Counted from the stretch's first letter, positions 1 to 8,856 are shown. The stretch: DNA of 64,000 bases from Bacillota bacterium (GCA_023421735.1 JAEZSP010000031.1:1-64000), one strand, 5' to 3'. Notes: generated by a model from the letters alone, not told the origin. Numbers and translations: made by a program.

Positions 1-93
1 TCTCAGAAATCTGACTGTTCTTTTTCTGTTTCCTTTTTCTCTGTATCGTTTTCAAGGATCGCGCCCCGCGTCTCTCTCGCGGCGACAGGTGTT
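1..93 (-). other. Probable rRNA operon leader (partial, runs off left edge)
   Basis: Read on the minus strand, this stretch follows a strong promoter and contains GATCCTTGAAAACGATACAG. It resembles the 'CTTTGAAAACTGAACA' element found just upstream of 16S rRNA genes in many Bacillota. No coding frame is convincing. The 16S gene itself would lie outside the window, so this call is an inference from the leader motif and the promoter. Confidence 0.4.
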
Positions 94-123
94 AGTATAT
101 CATGTGATACCTGGGATTGTCAA
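94..123 (-). promoter_or_regulatory. Strong sigma-A promoter reading left
   Basis: On the minus strand TTGACA (123-118) and TATACT (99-94) are separated by 18 bases. It drives transcription out of the left edge, consistent with an rRNA operon. A second TTGACA lies on the plus strand at 152-157, but it has no -10 box at normal spacing. Confidence 0.6.
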
Positions 124-287
124 CCCCTTTTTTCAATTTTCTCATCTTTTTTTGACAAGGGGATGGTGCAAAACGAATCGCTACTTATACTAATATACCA
201 CACGGAGGTGCATTCTAAACGCCCGGCCCGCAAAAGAATGTTCTATCTGCGGCATGCGGGTTCATAGAATCAGCGGGGGGTGGGCGC

Positions 288-1415
288 GTGAAGAGGATTC
301 TGGCCATACTGCTGCTGGTGGCGGCTGTTTTTCTCGGCGTGCGCGCGCTCGACAGGCTTCCGGCAGATAACGCACCCGAAGTGCGAAAGAAGTACGATAC
401 CTGGACGGGTGTTTTGCGCGTGTGGGTGGTGGAGGACTGGCAGGTGGGAACGGGGTCACTCGAACGCTGGCTGAACATCTGCGGCGCGCAGTTTGAAAAA
501 TCACACGACGGCGTTTATGTGAACGTGCAGCTCGTGCCCGCAGAAGCGGTCAAAAACTTTCTCACCACCGGCGTCAATCCGCCCGATCTGATCGTCTATC
601 CACCGGGCCTTCTCGATTCTGCCGACGGATTGCGGGCGTTTTCCGTATCGGCAGATTACAAGGCCGGGCTGGATGCCGTCGGTCGATACGAAGACGCGCG
701 CTATGCGGCGGCAGTTTTGACAAACGCATATGTGTGGATTTACGATCCGGGCCGGCGCAAGAGACTGCCGGCAGATCTCTATGAGGTGCCGGCAGCCTGC
801 CGCGCAAACGACCTGCCCGCTCTTGTGTGTCTGAATTCCGGGCTGCGGCCTGCGGAGGGAACGGCGCGGGTGTTGCCGGGCGTGGACATCGGGCTCTCGG
901 GCGGCGCGGCGGAGACGCCGGAACCGACGGGCAGCGTGGCATGCCGGGTCGGCGCGGACTTCCTTGTTTCGGACGCCGCATGGACGCTGTTTCAATCAGG
1001 AGATGTAGACGCGTTCGTCGGTGATTTGTCGGACATTCGGCGCGCGGCACAACGCACCAACTGGGCGACGGTCGTCACGGGTGCCTATGCATGGACAGAT
1101 GACATGGCGCTGGTTTCTCTGGTCGCGCGTGACGGCGACCGCGCTGATGAACGGGCCGCACTGTGCGAAGGATATATCAATCTATTGCTCTGGGACGGGC
1201 AAACGCGCGCCGCAAAGGCCGGGGCGCTCCCCGTTACACGCGGTGCGGGCGCATATGCGGGAGATCTCGCCCTCGCGCCCGTGGAGGCCGCGCTCGAAAC
1301 CATGCGCCACATCTGCGCGCCCGCGTTCGGTATGCGGGACGATTCAGCTCCCACCAATGCATACGTCTCGGGCACAATCACCGCGGACGAGGCCATCCGG
1401 CGATTGCAGGAATGA
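288..1415 (+). CDS. Solute-binding-like extracytoplasmic protein
   Basis: 375 residues, GTG start after a G-rich ribosome binding site. Residues 4-20 form one hydrophobic segment that would serve as a signal peptide or membrane anchor. No lipobox cysteine is visible. The rest resembles family 1 ABC solute-binding proteins: a segment with 'WLNICGAQFEKSHDGVYV' near residue 65, 'PPDLIVYPPGLL' near 100 and an alternating alpha/beta pattern. No transporter permease lies beside it, so substrate and partners are unknown. It could instead be a membrane-anchored sensor or a degenerate binding protein. It is followed by a strong hairpin at 1516-1566. Confidence 0.45.
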   Translation: MKRILAILLLVAAVFLGVRALDRLPADNAPEVRKKYDTWTGVLRVWVVEDWQVGTGSLERWLNICGAQFEKSHDGVYVNVQLVPAEAVKNFLTTGVNPPDLIVYPPGLLDSADGLRAFSVSADYKAGLDAVGRYEDARYAAAVLTNAYVWIYDPGRRKRLPADLYEVPAACRANDLPALVCLNSGLRPAEGTARVLPGVDIGLSGGAAETPEPTGSVACRVGADFLVSDAAWTLFQSGDVDAFVGDLSDIRRAAQRTNWATVVTGAYAWTDDMALVSLVARDGDRADERAALCEGYINLLLWDGQTRAAKAGALPVTRGAGAYAGDLALAPVEAALETMRHICAPAFGMRDDSAPTNAYVSGTITADEAIRRLQE

Positions 1416-1515
1416 CAGGATGTTGCGCTTGCGTTTCCGATAAAGGCGAACATTATCATCAGTTTCCCGAAATACGATCGTATATAATAGGAAGAAATCC
1501 ATTCAAATGACGCAA

Positions 1516-1573
1516 CCGCACGACGTTCCACGCATCCCTTGGGAGTGCGTCCGGATCACCGTGCGGTCTTTTT
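1516..1573 (+). terminator. Large hairpin with T run
   Basis: CCGCACG (1516-1522) pairs with CGTGCGG (1560-1566), and T-rich bases follow. Inside it, ACGCATCCC pairs with GGGAGTGCGT with one bulged G. It can terminate the upstream plus-strand gene. A TATAAT box lies just upstream at 1483-1488, so a short independent transcript is also possible. Confidence 0.65.
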
Positions 1574-1643
1574 GAGGCGCGTAACCCATTCATATGCGCA
1601 AAATGCCGGGCATATTCCGCCCGGCTCTTTACTTTGCGAATTC

Positions 1644-2251
1644 TTAACGTTCGATGGGGAGCCAGATTTCGACGAAGCGATCTGCCTTGTCCGCGAGGGT
1701 CCGTCGGGCGCGCCTTCAAAGTGCCTGCGAAAACCGAGCAGAATACATTCTTCCCGGTTCTCAATCCGATAATCCAACACAGTACCACCCTCCACAATCA
1801 ATTTGAGAATCAGGCGCGCGCACGCATTGAGCCGGGTACCGGGTCTACGGGCGTCGGTGGGCGTCGCGCCGTGGAAGTGCGCGAAGGCGCGTGCGAAGCT
1901 GTCCGGCGATTCATAGCCATACTTCATTGCGACGTCGATCACGCGCATACCGCGCCGCAGATCAGTGCTCGCCAGCGTCAGACACCGCGCACGGACGTAC
2001 TCGCCGAAGGTCATCCCGGCGACCAGCGAAAACGCGCGCTGAAAATGGTACGCGGACGAATATGCGCACCTTGCCGCTTCCACACAATCGATTTCACCGT
2101 CCAGATTTTCTTCCACGTAATCGATCGCACGCTGAAGTCCCGTTACCCAGTCCAGAATCGTTTCTATAGGAATTGAGCAATCATTCCGTAGAAACGATTT
2201 TATTTTTGTCAAGGCTATAAACCAGCGTACGAAAGCATCCCGATATTGCAA
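1644..2251 (-). pseudogene. AraC-type regulator with deleted and frameshifted GyrI-like effector domain
   Basis: The N-terminal part carries a complete AraC DNA-binding domain: 'LDWVTGLQRAIDYVEENL', 'AYSSAYHFQRAFS' and 'AMKYGYESPDSFARAF'. 'GGTVLDYRIE' marks entry into the GyrI-like small-molecule-binding domain. Shortly after, at about 1695-1710, the frame runs into unrelated sequence. In the next frame the typical C-terminal end appears ('ADKADRFVEIWLPIER', stop at 1644-1646). Members of this family are about 290 residues, so roughly 100 residues of the effector domain seem lost with a frame change. The open frame itself reads on to 1556. The usual start methionine before 'ETILDWV' reads ATA here, which adds to the impression of decay. 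DNA binding could survive; ligand sensing probably does not. Confidence 0.65.
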
Positions 2252-2334
2252 CAGGGCAATCGTGATACATATGGTGTAAACAAGACGTCAACTCAAAGGC
2301 TCCTTTCAATGGTTGTTATAATTCTCTATGGGCA

Positions 2335-2389
2335 TTGACAAACGAATACATCTGACGTACAATTAAGTAAACTTATAGTTTACTTAATT
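2335..2389 (+). promoter_or_regulatory. tetR promoter with overlapping palindromic operator
   Basis: TTGACA (2335-2340) and TACAAT (2358-2363) are 17 bases apart. A perfect 12-base inverted repeat overlaps the end of the -10 box and the transcription start: AATTAAGTAAAC (2361-2372), TTATA spacer, GTTTACTTAATT (2378-2389). Its size and position fit an operator for the TetR protein encoded immediately downstream, implying autorepression. Confidence 0.75.
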
Positions 2390-2419
2390 ACACTCATATG
2401 CAAGTAGGAGGCGTGCTGA

Positions 2420-3097
2420 ATGGGATGCAACGACAGAAAGCGACAGGAGAAAGAAATCAAGCGAAAAGATATTATTGACGCTGCGGAGCGAGTCTTTTTT
2501 TCCAAGGGATTTGAAAACGCGTCGATGGATGAGGTGGCCAAGGAAGCGGAGTTCAGCAAACGAACTGTCTACGTCTATTTCAACAGCAAGGACCAAATTT
2601 ATTTTGAGATCATGATCAGGGGATACCGGCTGCTGATTGAAAAGATCGAAAACAGTTTCAATGCAAACCCACCCAGGAATGCTTTAGATGAGCTGCGTAA
2701 CACTTTTTTCATCTTTTTTGAATTCAGCCGAAATTGTCCGGAATATTTTAAGGCAATAATGGAATATGAAACAAAGGATTCTGCCGATCAGCTTGGCGTG
2801 GAGGACGAATCCAAAGCGGAATGCTATCGGTTGGGCGAATTGATTTTCGGATATCTTTTCCACGCGCTGCAAAAGGGCGTTGCGGAAGGGACACTCCGCA
2901 GCGGGCTCGACACCGAACAAACCGCATTGATTTTGTGGGCGTGCACAATCGGGGTCTATAACACGGGAAAGAAAAAAGGCGATTATCTGAAGAATTACCA
3001 CGGCGTCGATCCCAATGAATTTATATCGGAATCCTTTCAGTTGATTATGCGGCTGATTGGCAGAAGCGGAGGAGATCGGGATGAAAAAGGCACTTAA
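2420..3097 (+). CDS. TetR/AcrR family transcriptional regulator
   Basis: 225 residues. The N-terminal helix-turn-helix is clear: 'KRKDIIDAAERVFFSKGFENASMDEVAKEAEFS', then 'KRTVYVYFNSKDQIYFEIM' (about residues 14-60). The remaining helical region would bind a ligand and dimerise; its sequence does not reveal the ligand. An AGGAGG site precedes the ATG. The 3' end overlaps the start of the nitroreductase-like gene by 17 bases, so the two are cotranscribed. A 12-base palindrome in the promoter is the likely binding site. The pair probably responds to a redox-active or nitroaromatic compound, which is inferred only from the neighbour. Confidence 0.9.
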   Translation: MGCNDRKRQEKEIKRKDIIDAAERVFFSKGFENASMDEVAKEAEFSKRTVYVYFNSKDQIYFEIMIRGYRLLIEKIENSFNANPPRNALDELRNTFFIFFEFSRNCPEYFKAIMEYETKDSADQLGVEDESKAECYRLGELIFGYLFHALQKGVAEGTLRSGLDTEQTALILWACTIGVYNTGKKKGDYLKNYHGVDPNEFISESFQLIMRLIGRSGGDRDEKGT

Positions 3098-4274
3098 AAT
3101 TGGAAGTTTTATCTTATTGGGCATTGCCGCGCTATGTCTTGTTTTAGTAACCCTACTTTACTGTATCAGCGGAGGATTTATGAAACAGACGTATATGGAA
3201 CCCTGGTCGAAAAATTATGCCGAAAAGTATTCCGACCCCAGAGTACGCCTTGTGACCGCCGGTTTGCTTGCCGCGAGCAATCATAATATGCAACCATGGA
3301 AAATCAGCCTCGACAAATCAGACCCCATGGTCTTCTATCTTTATGCCGACAGTTCGCGTATAACCAAAGAAGTCGACCCATACGCGCGACAAATGATGAT
3401 TTCGCAGGGCACGTTCCTCGAATATGTCGCCGTGGCAGGTGAAGAAGAGGGTTATCACGCCGATATTCGCCTCTTCCCCGACGGCACATACGACGAATCC
3501 AGTCTTTCGGAAAGTATGGATTCAAAGCCGGTAGCAAAAATCACACTTACAAAGGCGCAACCCGGAAACAGCGTGCTTTATGACGCACTTTTCCTGCCGG
3601 ATACCAACCGGGAAGCCTATCAGGCGAAAAAGCTGACTGGTGCGCAGGTCTCGGCACTCGAATCGCTTTCCTCCATAAGCGGCGTTTCAATCAAGCTGTA
3701 TCAGGATCAGTGGGATCTCAGCAACATCGGCAAGTTTGCTCTGCAAAGCGCAACGATTGAGGCGGGTGTCACCCGTGTGATGGACGAATCAAATGCCATT
3801 TTCCGAGCGAACGAATATCAGAAGAACAAATATCGCTACGGCTATTCGGTGGAAGGTCAGGGCACCTCCGGCTTTATGAAAAACATTCTGCAGGGGTTGG
3901 TTACGCTCTTTCCATCCATGAACACCGGAAAAGCCGCATCCCAAAATTTCATCAGCTACACCAAAACATCCGTTGAACATACTCCGGCATACGCAATGGT
4001 CATAACCACCGGGAATAGCCGCCTCGAACAGGTTGAAAGCGGTATGCTGTACAGTAAACTGGTACTGACTGGACACACGCTGGGACTGGCGATGCAACCT
4101 CTGAGTCAGGTGCTGGAGGAGTACCCCGAGATGGAAACTCCCTATTCTGAATTTAATAAAGCCTATGCGCCGGACGGCGGTACCATACAGATGCTCTTCC
4201 GCGTTGGTGTTACTACAAAAAGTGTTCCACTAAGTATGCGGCGTGCCGTGCAAAGCTTGATTAGATCCAATTAA
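3081..4274 (+). CDS. Membrane-anchored nitroreductase-family (Acg-like) protein
   Basis: 397 residues from the ATG at 3081, which has AGGAG at good spacing; an earlier in-frame ATG lies inside tetR and lacks one. Residues 6-28 form a single transmembrane segment. The motif 'AASNHNMQPWKI' (about 67-78) is characteristic of nitroreductase-fold proteins of the Acg type, where it contacts FMN. The C-terminal part has 'GHTLGLAMQPLSQ', another nitroreductase-like element. An FMN-dependent oxidoreductase tethered to the membrane is likely; the substrate is unknown. Cotranscription with a TetR repressor suggests inducible detoxification. Confidence 0.7.
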   Translation: MKKALKIGSFILLGIAALCLVLVTLLYCISGGFMKQTYMEPWSKNYAEKYSDPRVRLVTAGLLAASNHNMQPWKISLDKSDPMVFYLYADSSRITKEVDPYARQMMISQGTFLEYVAVAGEEEGYHADIRLFPDGTYDESSLSESMDSKPVAKITLTKAQPGNSVLYDALFLPDTNREAYQAKKLTGAQVSALESLSSISGVSIKLYQDQWDLSNIGKFALQSATIEAGVTRVMDESNAIFRANEYQKNKYRYGYSVEGQGTSGFMKNILQGLVTLFPSMNTGKAASQNFISYTKTSVEHTPAYAMVITTGNSRLEQVESGMLYSKLVLTGHTLGLAMQPLSQVLEEYPEMETPYSEFNKAYAPDGGTIQMLFRVGVTTKSVPLSMRRAVQSLIRSN

Positions 4275-4555
4275 TATTTGTAATATTCGTTTGCCTGATG
4301 CCGAAAACCTTTATTTTACGCGGGTTCCCGAGTTTGTCGTTATGAACACTCGCACCATGTGCGCCACCCCTTCCCTGCAAACAATGGTACCGCATGCCGC
4401 GCGGGTGCGTCCGACTTTCCATGCCGGGAGATGTCATGAATAGGATAGATAGAAGAATCTCTATCCGCACTGTCCTGTGCAATCATATCATATCAATTCA
4501 AAAAATACAGCAAACGCAAGTGATCGGATTGCAGTCAGATTTGTCCGCTGTGCCC
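4275..4555. other. Intergenic region without a recognisable gene
   Basis: About 280 bases between the nitroreductase-like gene and the HD gene promoter. I see no convincing start with a ribosome binding site, no strong hairpin terminator and no known RNA motif. The stretch becomes AT-rich towards its right end. Confidence 0.5.
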
Positions 4556-4583
4556 TTGCCTCTTAACATCGAAATGGTATAAT
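4556..4583 (+). promoter_or_regulatory. Promoter of HD-domain gene
   Basis: TTGCCT (4556-4561) and TATAAT (4578-4583) are 16 bases apart. The expected start site is only a few bases before the AAGGAGG ribosome binding site, so the 5' leader would be very short. Confidence 0.55.
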
Positions 4584-4602
4584 GTTCGAAGGAGGCTTTT
4601 GA

Positions 4603-5265
4603 ATGAACATTAGCATTGAAGACGTCAAGGCCAGCGAAAAGGTCAAAACATATATTAAAAAGGCGGACGAATCGCTCATCGCGTTGGGCTATACGGAGCA
4701 CAGCTTTGCGCATGTGACCCTCGTATCAAAAACCGCGCGGATGATCCTCGAAACGATGGGCGCTTCGGAGCGCGACGCGAAGCTGGCCGAAATCGCGGGG
4801 TATCTGCACGACATCGGCAATGTCATCAACCGGGTGGATCACGCGCAGAGCGGTGCGATCATGGCCTACCGCATCCTCGACGAAATGGGTGCGAACGCGG
4901 ATGACGTGGCAACCATCATCACCGCCATCGGCAACCATGACGAGGGCACGGCTTTCCCGGTCAATCCCGTTGCGGCGGCTCTGATCCTGGCAGATAAGAC
5001 GGACGTGCGCAGGACGCGCGTGCGTAACAGCGACATTCCCTCCTTCGACATCCACGACCGGGTGAATTACGCCGTCGGGAAATCGTCTGTCAAGATTAAC
5101 GAAGAAAAAACCGAAATTGTCCTCAGACTCGAGATCGACACCAGCGTCTGCTCGGTCACGGACTATTTTGAAATATTCATCGGCCGGATGATCCTTTGCC
5201 GAAAGGCCGCCGAAAAGCTCGGCCTGAAGTTTGTTTTGCGCATCAACGGCCAAAAGCTCATGTGA
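4603..5265 (+). CDS. HD-domain metal-dependent phosphohydrolase
   Basis: 220 residues. The HD signature is present: 'HSFAHVTLVSKTARMI' (first histidine near residue 31), 'AGYLHDIGNV' (the HD pair near 70) and 'GNHDEG' and 'ILADKTDVRRTRVRN' further on, the last containing the C-terminal metal-binding aspartate. Such enzymes cleave phosphomonoesters or nucleotides; the substrate is not evident. AAGGAGG precedes the ATG. The next gene, aspartate kinase, starts 16 bases after the stop, so they are probably cotranscribed. Confidence 0.8.
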   Translation: MNISIEDVKASEKVKTYIKKADESLIALGYTEHSFAHVTLVSKTARMILETMGASERDAKLAEIAGYLHDIGNVINRVDHAQSGAIMAYRILDEMGANADDVATIITAIGNHDEGTAFPVNPVAAALILADKTDVRRTRVRNSDIPSFDIHDRVNYAVGKSSVKINEEKTEIVLRLEIDTSVCSVTDYFEIFIGRMILCRKAAEKLGLKFVLRINGQKLM

Positions 5266-5281
5266 CAAAGGAGAATGCCCC

Positions 5282-6598
5282 ATGTCGTTAAAGGTCGTGA
5301 AATTTGGAGGCTCATCCCTCGCGGATGCGGAACGATTCCGGCGGGTCAAGGAAATCATCGACGCCGACCCGTCGCGCAAATTCCTCGTGCCCTCCGCTCC
5401 GGGCAAGCGTTACAAGGAAGACGAGAAGATCACCGATCTTCTCTACCAGTGTTATGCGGCCATCGAGCGCGGCATGGACTTCGACGTGCCGTTTGACAAG
5501 ATTTCAGAACGCTATCTCGAGATCGCACATGATCTGGGCGTAAACATGGACGTCTTCGACATGCTCGCAGATGTACGCGCGCGGATGTTTGACAATCCGA
5601 CGCCGGATTATTGCGCCAGCCGGGGCGAGTACATGAACGGACGGCTGATCGCTTCCTACCTGAATTGGGATTTCATTGATCCCGCCGACGTCGTCAAATT
5701 CGACCGCCACGGGGTCTTCGCCGCCGAGTGGACGAACGAGACCCTCTCTGAAGAATTGCGCCGGCACGAAAATGCGGTCATTCCCGGTTTTTACGGCTCC
5801 TTCCCCAACGGCGAGGTGCACACCTTCCCGCGTGGCGGATCGGATATCACGGGCGCCGTGGTTGCGCGCGCCGCACAGGCGGACGTCTATGAGAACTGGA
5901 CGGACGTATCGGGCTTTCTCATGGCCGATCCGCGCATCGTAGACGATCCCAAAGGAATTGACGTGCTGACCTACCGCGAATTGCGCGAGTTATCTTATAT
6001 GGGCGCAACGGTCCTTCAGGAGGACGCCATCTTCCCCGTGCACCGCGCGGGCATCCCCACCAACATCCGAAACACATATGATCCTTCGCATCCCGGCACC
6101 ATGATCGTGTCGGATGCCGCCAATTATCCGCCCAAATACGGCATCACCGGCGTGGCGGGGCACCAGAACTTCACACTCATCAATATCGTCAAGGACATGA
6201 TGAACGCCGAACTCGGCTTCGGGCGGCGCGTTTTACAGGCAGCGGAGGAGTTAGGCATCTCTTTCGAGCATCTGCCCACCGGCATCGATACCATGTGCCT
6301 CACCGTGGCGAACCGCGAACTCGACAAGAAGCTCAACCAGCTTCTCAACCGCATCTCCGAACTCTGCCAGCCGGATTCCATCGAGGTCACGCAGGGACTC
6401 TCGCTCATCGCGGTCGTCGGACGCGGCATGGTCGCGACCCCCGGCACTGCCGGAAAAATCTTCAACGCGCTTTATGGTGCGGGCGTCAACGTCCGCATGA
6501 TCGACCAAGGGTCGAGCGAGCTCAACATCATCATTGGCGTCGCCAACGCGGATTTCGTGACTGCGACGAAGGCAATTTACGAAGCGTACGTGTGTTAA
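5282..6598 (+). CDS. lysC: Aspartate kinase
   Basis: 438 residues, start at 5282 preceded by AAAGGAG. It phosphorylates aspartate to aspartyl phosphate, the first step to lysine, threonine, methionine and diaminopimelate. 'KFGGSSLADAERFRRV' at residues 5-20 is the N-terminal nucleotide-binding motif of amino-acid kinases. 'FPRGGSDITGAVVA' (about 182-195) is the conserved substrate loop. The C-terminal third, containing 'HQNFTLINI' and 'VVGRGMVATPGTAGKIFNAL', matches paired ACT regulatory domains that bind end products. A monofunctional form is indicated because there is no homoserine dehydrogenase domain. Confidence 0.93.
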   Translation: MSLKVVKFGGSSLADAERFRRVKEIIDADPSRKFLVPSAPGKRYKEDEKITDLLYQCYAAIERGMDFDVPFDKISERYLEIAHDLGVNMDVFDMLADVRARMFDNPTPDYCASRGEYMNGRLIASYLNWDFIDPADVVKFDRHGVFAAEWTNETLSEELRRHENAVIPGFYGSFPNGEVHTFPRGGSDITGAVVARAAQADVYENWTDVSGFLMADPRIVDDPKGIDVLTYRELRELSYMGATVLQEDAIFPVHRAGIPTNIRNTYDPSHPGTMIVSDAANYPPKYGITGVAGHQNFTLINIVKDMMNAELGFGRRVLQAAEELGISFEHLPTGIDTMCLTVANRELDKKLNQLLNRISELCQPDSIEVTQGLSLIAVVGRGMVATPGTAGKIFNALYGAGVNVRMIDQGSSELNIIIGVANADFVTATKAIYEAYVC

Positions 6599-6706
6599 GG
6601 GAGAAGCCGTTACAGGGATACAAATGCATAAACAGACTTTGGTGCGATTTTGTATATAACAGACCATAGTCTCTTTTTCTGGCGGGTGATCCGCCTTGGA
6701 GGTACG

Positions 6707-7573
6707 ATGTGGGATAAATCGATCAAATGGGACACGACGATCCGCCCGATGAAGGGCTGGGTGCACGTCGACGTACGGGAACTGATTCGCTATCGGGATC
6801 TCATCATGCTGCTGGTCAAGCGGAATTTCAAGGTCTCCTATAAGCAAACGGTGCTAGGCCCCCTGTGGGTCGTCCTTCAGCCGCTCATTACGACCGTGGT
6901 CTTTACGGTGATCTTCGGGGGCATCGCAAAACTGCCGACAGACGGCATGCCCTCTTTTTTGTTTTACATGGCGGGCAACATTGCGTGGCAATACTTCTCG
7001 TCATGCCTGACGCAGACGTCTTCCACGTTCATTCAAAATCGCCAGCTTTTCGGAAAGATTTACTTCCCGCGCCTCGTGATGCCGATTTCGACGGTCATGA
7101 CGCAGCTCATTAATTTTCTTGTTCAGTTCGTCATGTTCCTGCTCTTCCTGGCCTATTACGCAACGCGGGCGAACACGGGCGTCCTTCCGGATTTCTGGAC
7201 GATGCTGTATACGCCGCTCCTTTTGCTCCAGATGGCGGCGCTCGGGTTGGGATTTGGAATCATCGTTTCGGCGCTCACAACCCGGTACCGCGATCTTGCG
7301 ATGCTGGTGACCTTTGGCGTCCACCTGTGGATGTATGCGACGCCGATCGCATACTCATCCTCACTGATTGCAAAAAACTATCCGCAGCTCATGGGCCTTT
7401 ACATGTTAAACCCCATGGCGCCGATGATTGAGCTTTTCCGATCGGCATTTTTGGGCATTCCCATGACCGGGATGGCGTATTACTGGATTTCGTGGATCAC
7501 GACCGCAGTGGTACTCCTTTTGGGAATCGTGCTCTTTACCCGGATCGAAAAGACGTTCATGGATACGGTGTAA
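6707..7573 (+). CDS. ABC-2 type exporter permease (Wzm-like)
   Basis: 288 residues. ATG at 6707 follows GGAGGT; an upstream in-frame ATG at 6650 has no binding site. An N-terminal cytoplasmic stretch with 'YRDLIMLLVKRNFKVSYKQTVLGPLW' is typical of polysaccharide exporter permeases of the Wzm/TagG family. Six hydrophobic segments follow. Its partner ATPase starts 14 bases downstream. Together they would move a lipid-linked glycan or teichoic-acid-like polymer across the membrane. No glycosyltransferases lie beside this pair. Confidence 0.85.
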   Translation: MWDKSIKWDTTIRPMKGWVHVDVRELIRYRDLIMLLVKRNFKVSYKQTVLGPLWVVLQPLITTVVFTVIFGGIAKLPTDGMPSFLFYMAGNIAWQYFSSCLTQTSSTFIQNRQLFGKIYFPRLVMPISTVMTQLINFLVQFVMFLLFLAYYATRANTGVLPDFWTMLYTPLLLLQMAALGLGFGIIVSALTTRYRDLAMLVTFGVHLWMYATPIAYSSSLIAKNYPQLMGLYMLNPMAPMIELFRSAFLGIPMTGMAYYWISWITTAVVLLLGIVLFTRIEKTFMDTV

Positions 7574-7587
7574 AGGAGGCGGCGCGC

Positions 7588-8856
7588 ATGTCTGAAAGAA
7601 CGCTTGAGATCGATCACATCTCGAAAGAATACCGGCTCGGAAATTTCGGTCGCGCCACGCTTCAGCGCGATTTGCAAAGTTGGTTTGCGCGCGTACGCGG
7701 CAAAGAAGACCCGAACCGCAAAATCTATGCCCGCGAGCAGGTCAAAGGAGAATACCTCATGGCGCTCGACGAGGTTTCTTTGGCCGTCGACCGGGGCGAC
7801 GCCCTGGCGGTACTGGGGCGCAATGGGGCAGGAAAATCAACGCTTCTCAAGCTGATCTCGCGGATCACTGCGCCCACGGGCGGCGAGATTCGCATCAAGG
7901 GCCGCGTCTCATCGCTGCTTGAAATCGGCACGGGTTTTCATGCGGAATTGACGGGACGGGAGAACATCTATCTCAATGGCGCGCTCATGGGCATGACGCG
8001 TTCTGAAATCAACAGGAAAATCGATGAGATCATCGATTTTTCGGAGATTGAACAATTTGTGGATACGCCCGTGAAGCGCTATTCCTCCGGCATGTATGTG
8101 AAGCTCGCCTTCGCGGTCGCGTCAAATCTCGACCCGGACATTCTCATCTGCGACGAGGTGCTTGCGGTCGGCGACGTCGCGTTCCAGCAAAAATGCCTTG
8201 CCAAAATGGGCGATGTGGCGCGCGGCGGGCGCGCGGTCATCTATGTGAGCCACAACCTCCGCACCGTCTCGCAGCTTTGCACGCGCGCGGTGTATCTCGA
8301 ACGCGGCAAGCTGATTTACGACGGCGACGTGGCGCGCGCCATGGATCTCTACGCCGGCGCGGGCTTGCGTTCTGTCGATCGGGATCTCGACGCGATCCCG
8401 CGCGGCAAGGGGCGCGGCAACACCATGCGGATGGTCAAAATGACGATCCTCGACAGCGAAACCATGGAATACGAGCAGGATTCGACCATGCGCTTTTCCC
8501 TTTCGGTACGCGCGCGGGCCGCAGAGAGCACGTGCAGGCTGCGCGTGATCCTCATGTCCAACAACGCGGCGCCCGTTGCGATGGCGCAATCGAATTCGTT
8601 TTATGTTGCGGAAGACTCAGCATTCACCCGCGCGTTCACCATCGATCTATCCCACATGACGCCCGGGGAATATGGGATCAAGCTGCAGTTGGTCGGGCAC
8701 AAGCCGAACGGAAAATCAATCAACCATGACACCGTGGAAGATGCGGGCCACTTCATCATCAGAGAAGACGCAGCGGCAAACCAGGGCTTTTTATGGAACG
8801 AGCCCATGTGGGGCAACCACAGACTGCCGGAGCTTACGATGGAGGAACTGGATTGA
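7588..8856 (+). CDS. Polysaccharide ABC exporter ATPase with C-terminal substrate-binding domain (Wzt-like)
   Basis: 422 residues, ATG at 7588 after AAAGGAGG. Walker A 'GRNGAGKSTLLK' is near residue 73, the ABC signature 'YSSGMYVKLAFA' near 165 and Walker B 'ILICDEVLAVGD' near 185. The long insertion before Walker A, with 'GEYLMALDEVSL', is usual for Wzt/TagH proteins. Residues 265-422 form an extra beta-rich domain ('MRMVKMTILDSETMEYEQDSTMRFSLSV') like the Wzt C-terminal domain that recognises modified glycan ends. It shares an operon with the permease before it and overlaps the kinase gene after it. Confidence 0.87.
   Translation: MSERTLEIDHISKEYRLGNFGRATLQRDLQSWFARVRGKEDPNRKIYAREQVKGEYLMALDEVSLAVDRGDALAVLGRNGAGKSTLLKLISRITAPTGGEIRIKGRVSSLLEIGTGFHAELTGRENIYLNGALMGMTRSEINRKIDEIIDFSEIEQFVDTPVKRYSSGMYVKLAFAVASNLDPDILICDEVLAVGDVAFQQKCLAKMGDVARGGRAVIYVSHNLRTVSQLCTRAVYLERGKLIYDGDVARAMDLYAGAGLRSVDRDLDAIPRGKGRGNTMRMVKMTILDSETMEYEQDSTMRFSLSVRARAAESTCRLRVILMSNNAAPVAMAQSNSFYVAEDSAFTRAFTIDLSHMTPGEYGIKLQLVGHKPNGKSINHDTVEDAGHFIIREDAAANQGFLWNEPMWGNHRLPELTMEELD

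Noticed and set aside
152..191. Plus-strand promoter using TTGACA at 152 for the first gene
   Set aside because: The next -10-like sequence (TATACT at 186-191) is 28 bases away, too far for a sigma-A promoter.
1507..1575. 22-codon ORF inside the hairpin at 1516-1566
   Set aside because: Its AGGAAG site is 13 or more bases from the ATG and the frame coincides with the terminator stem.
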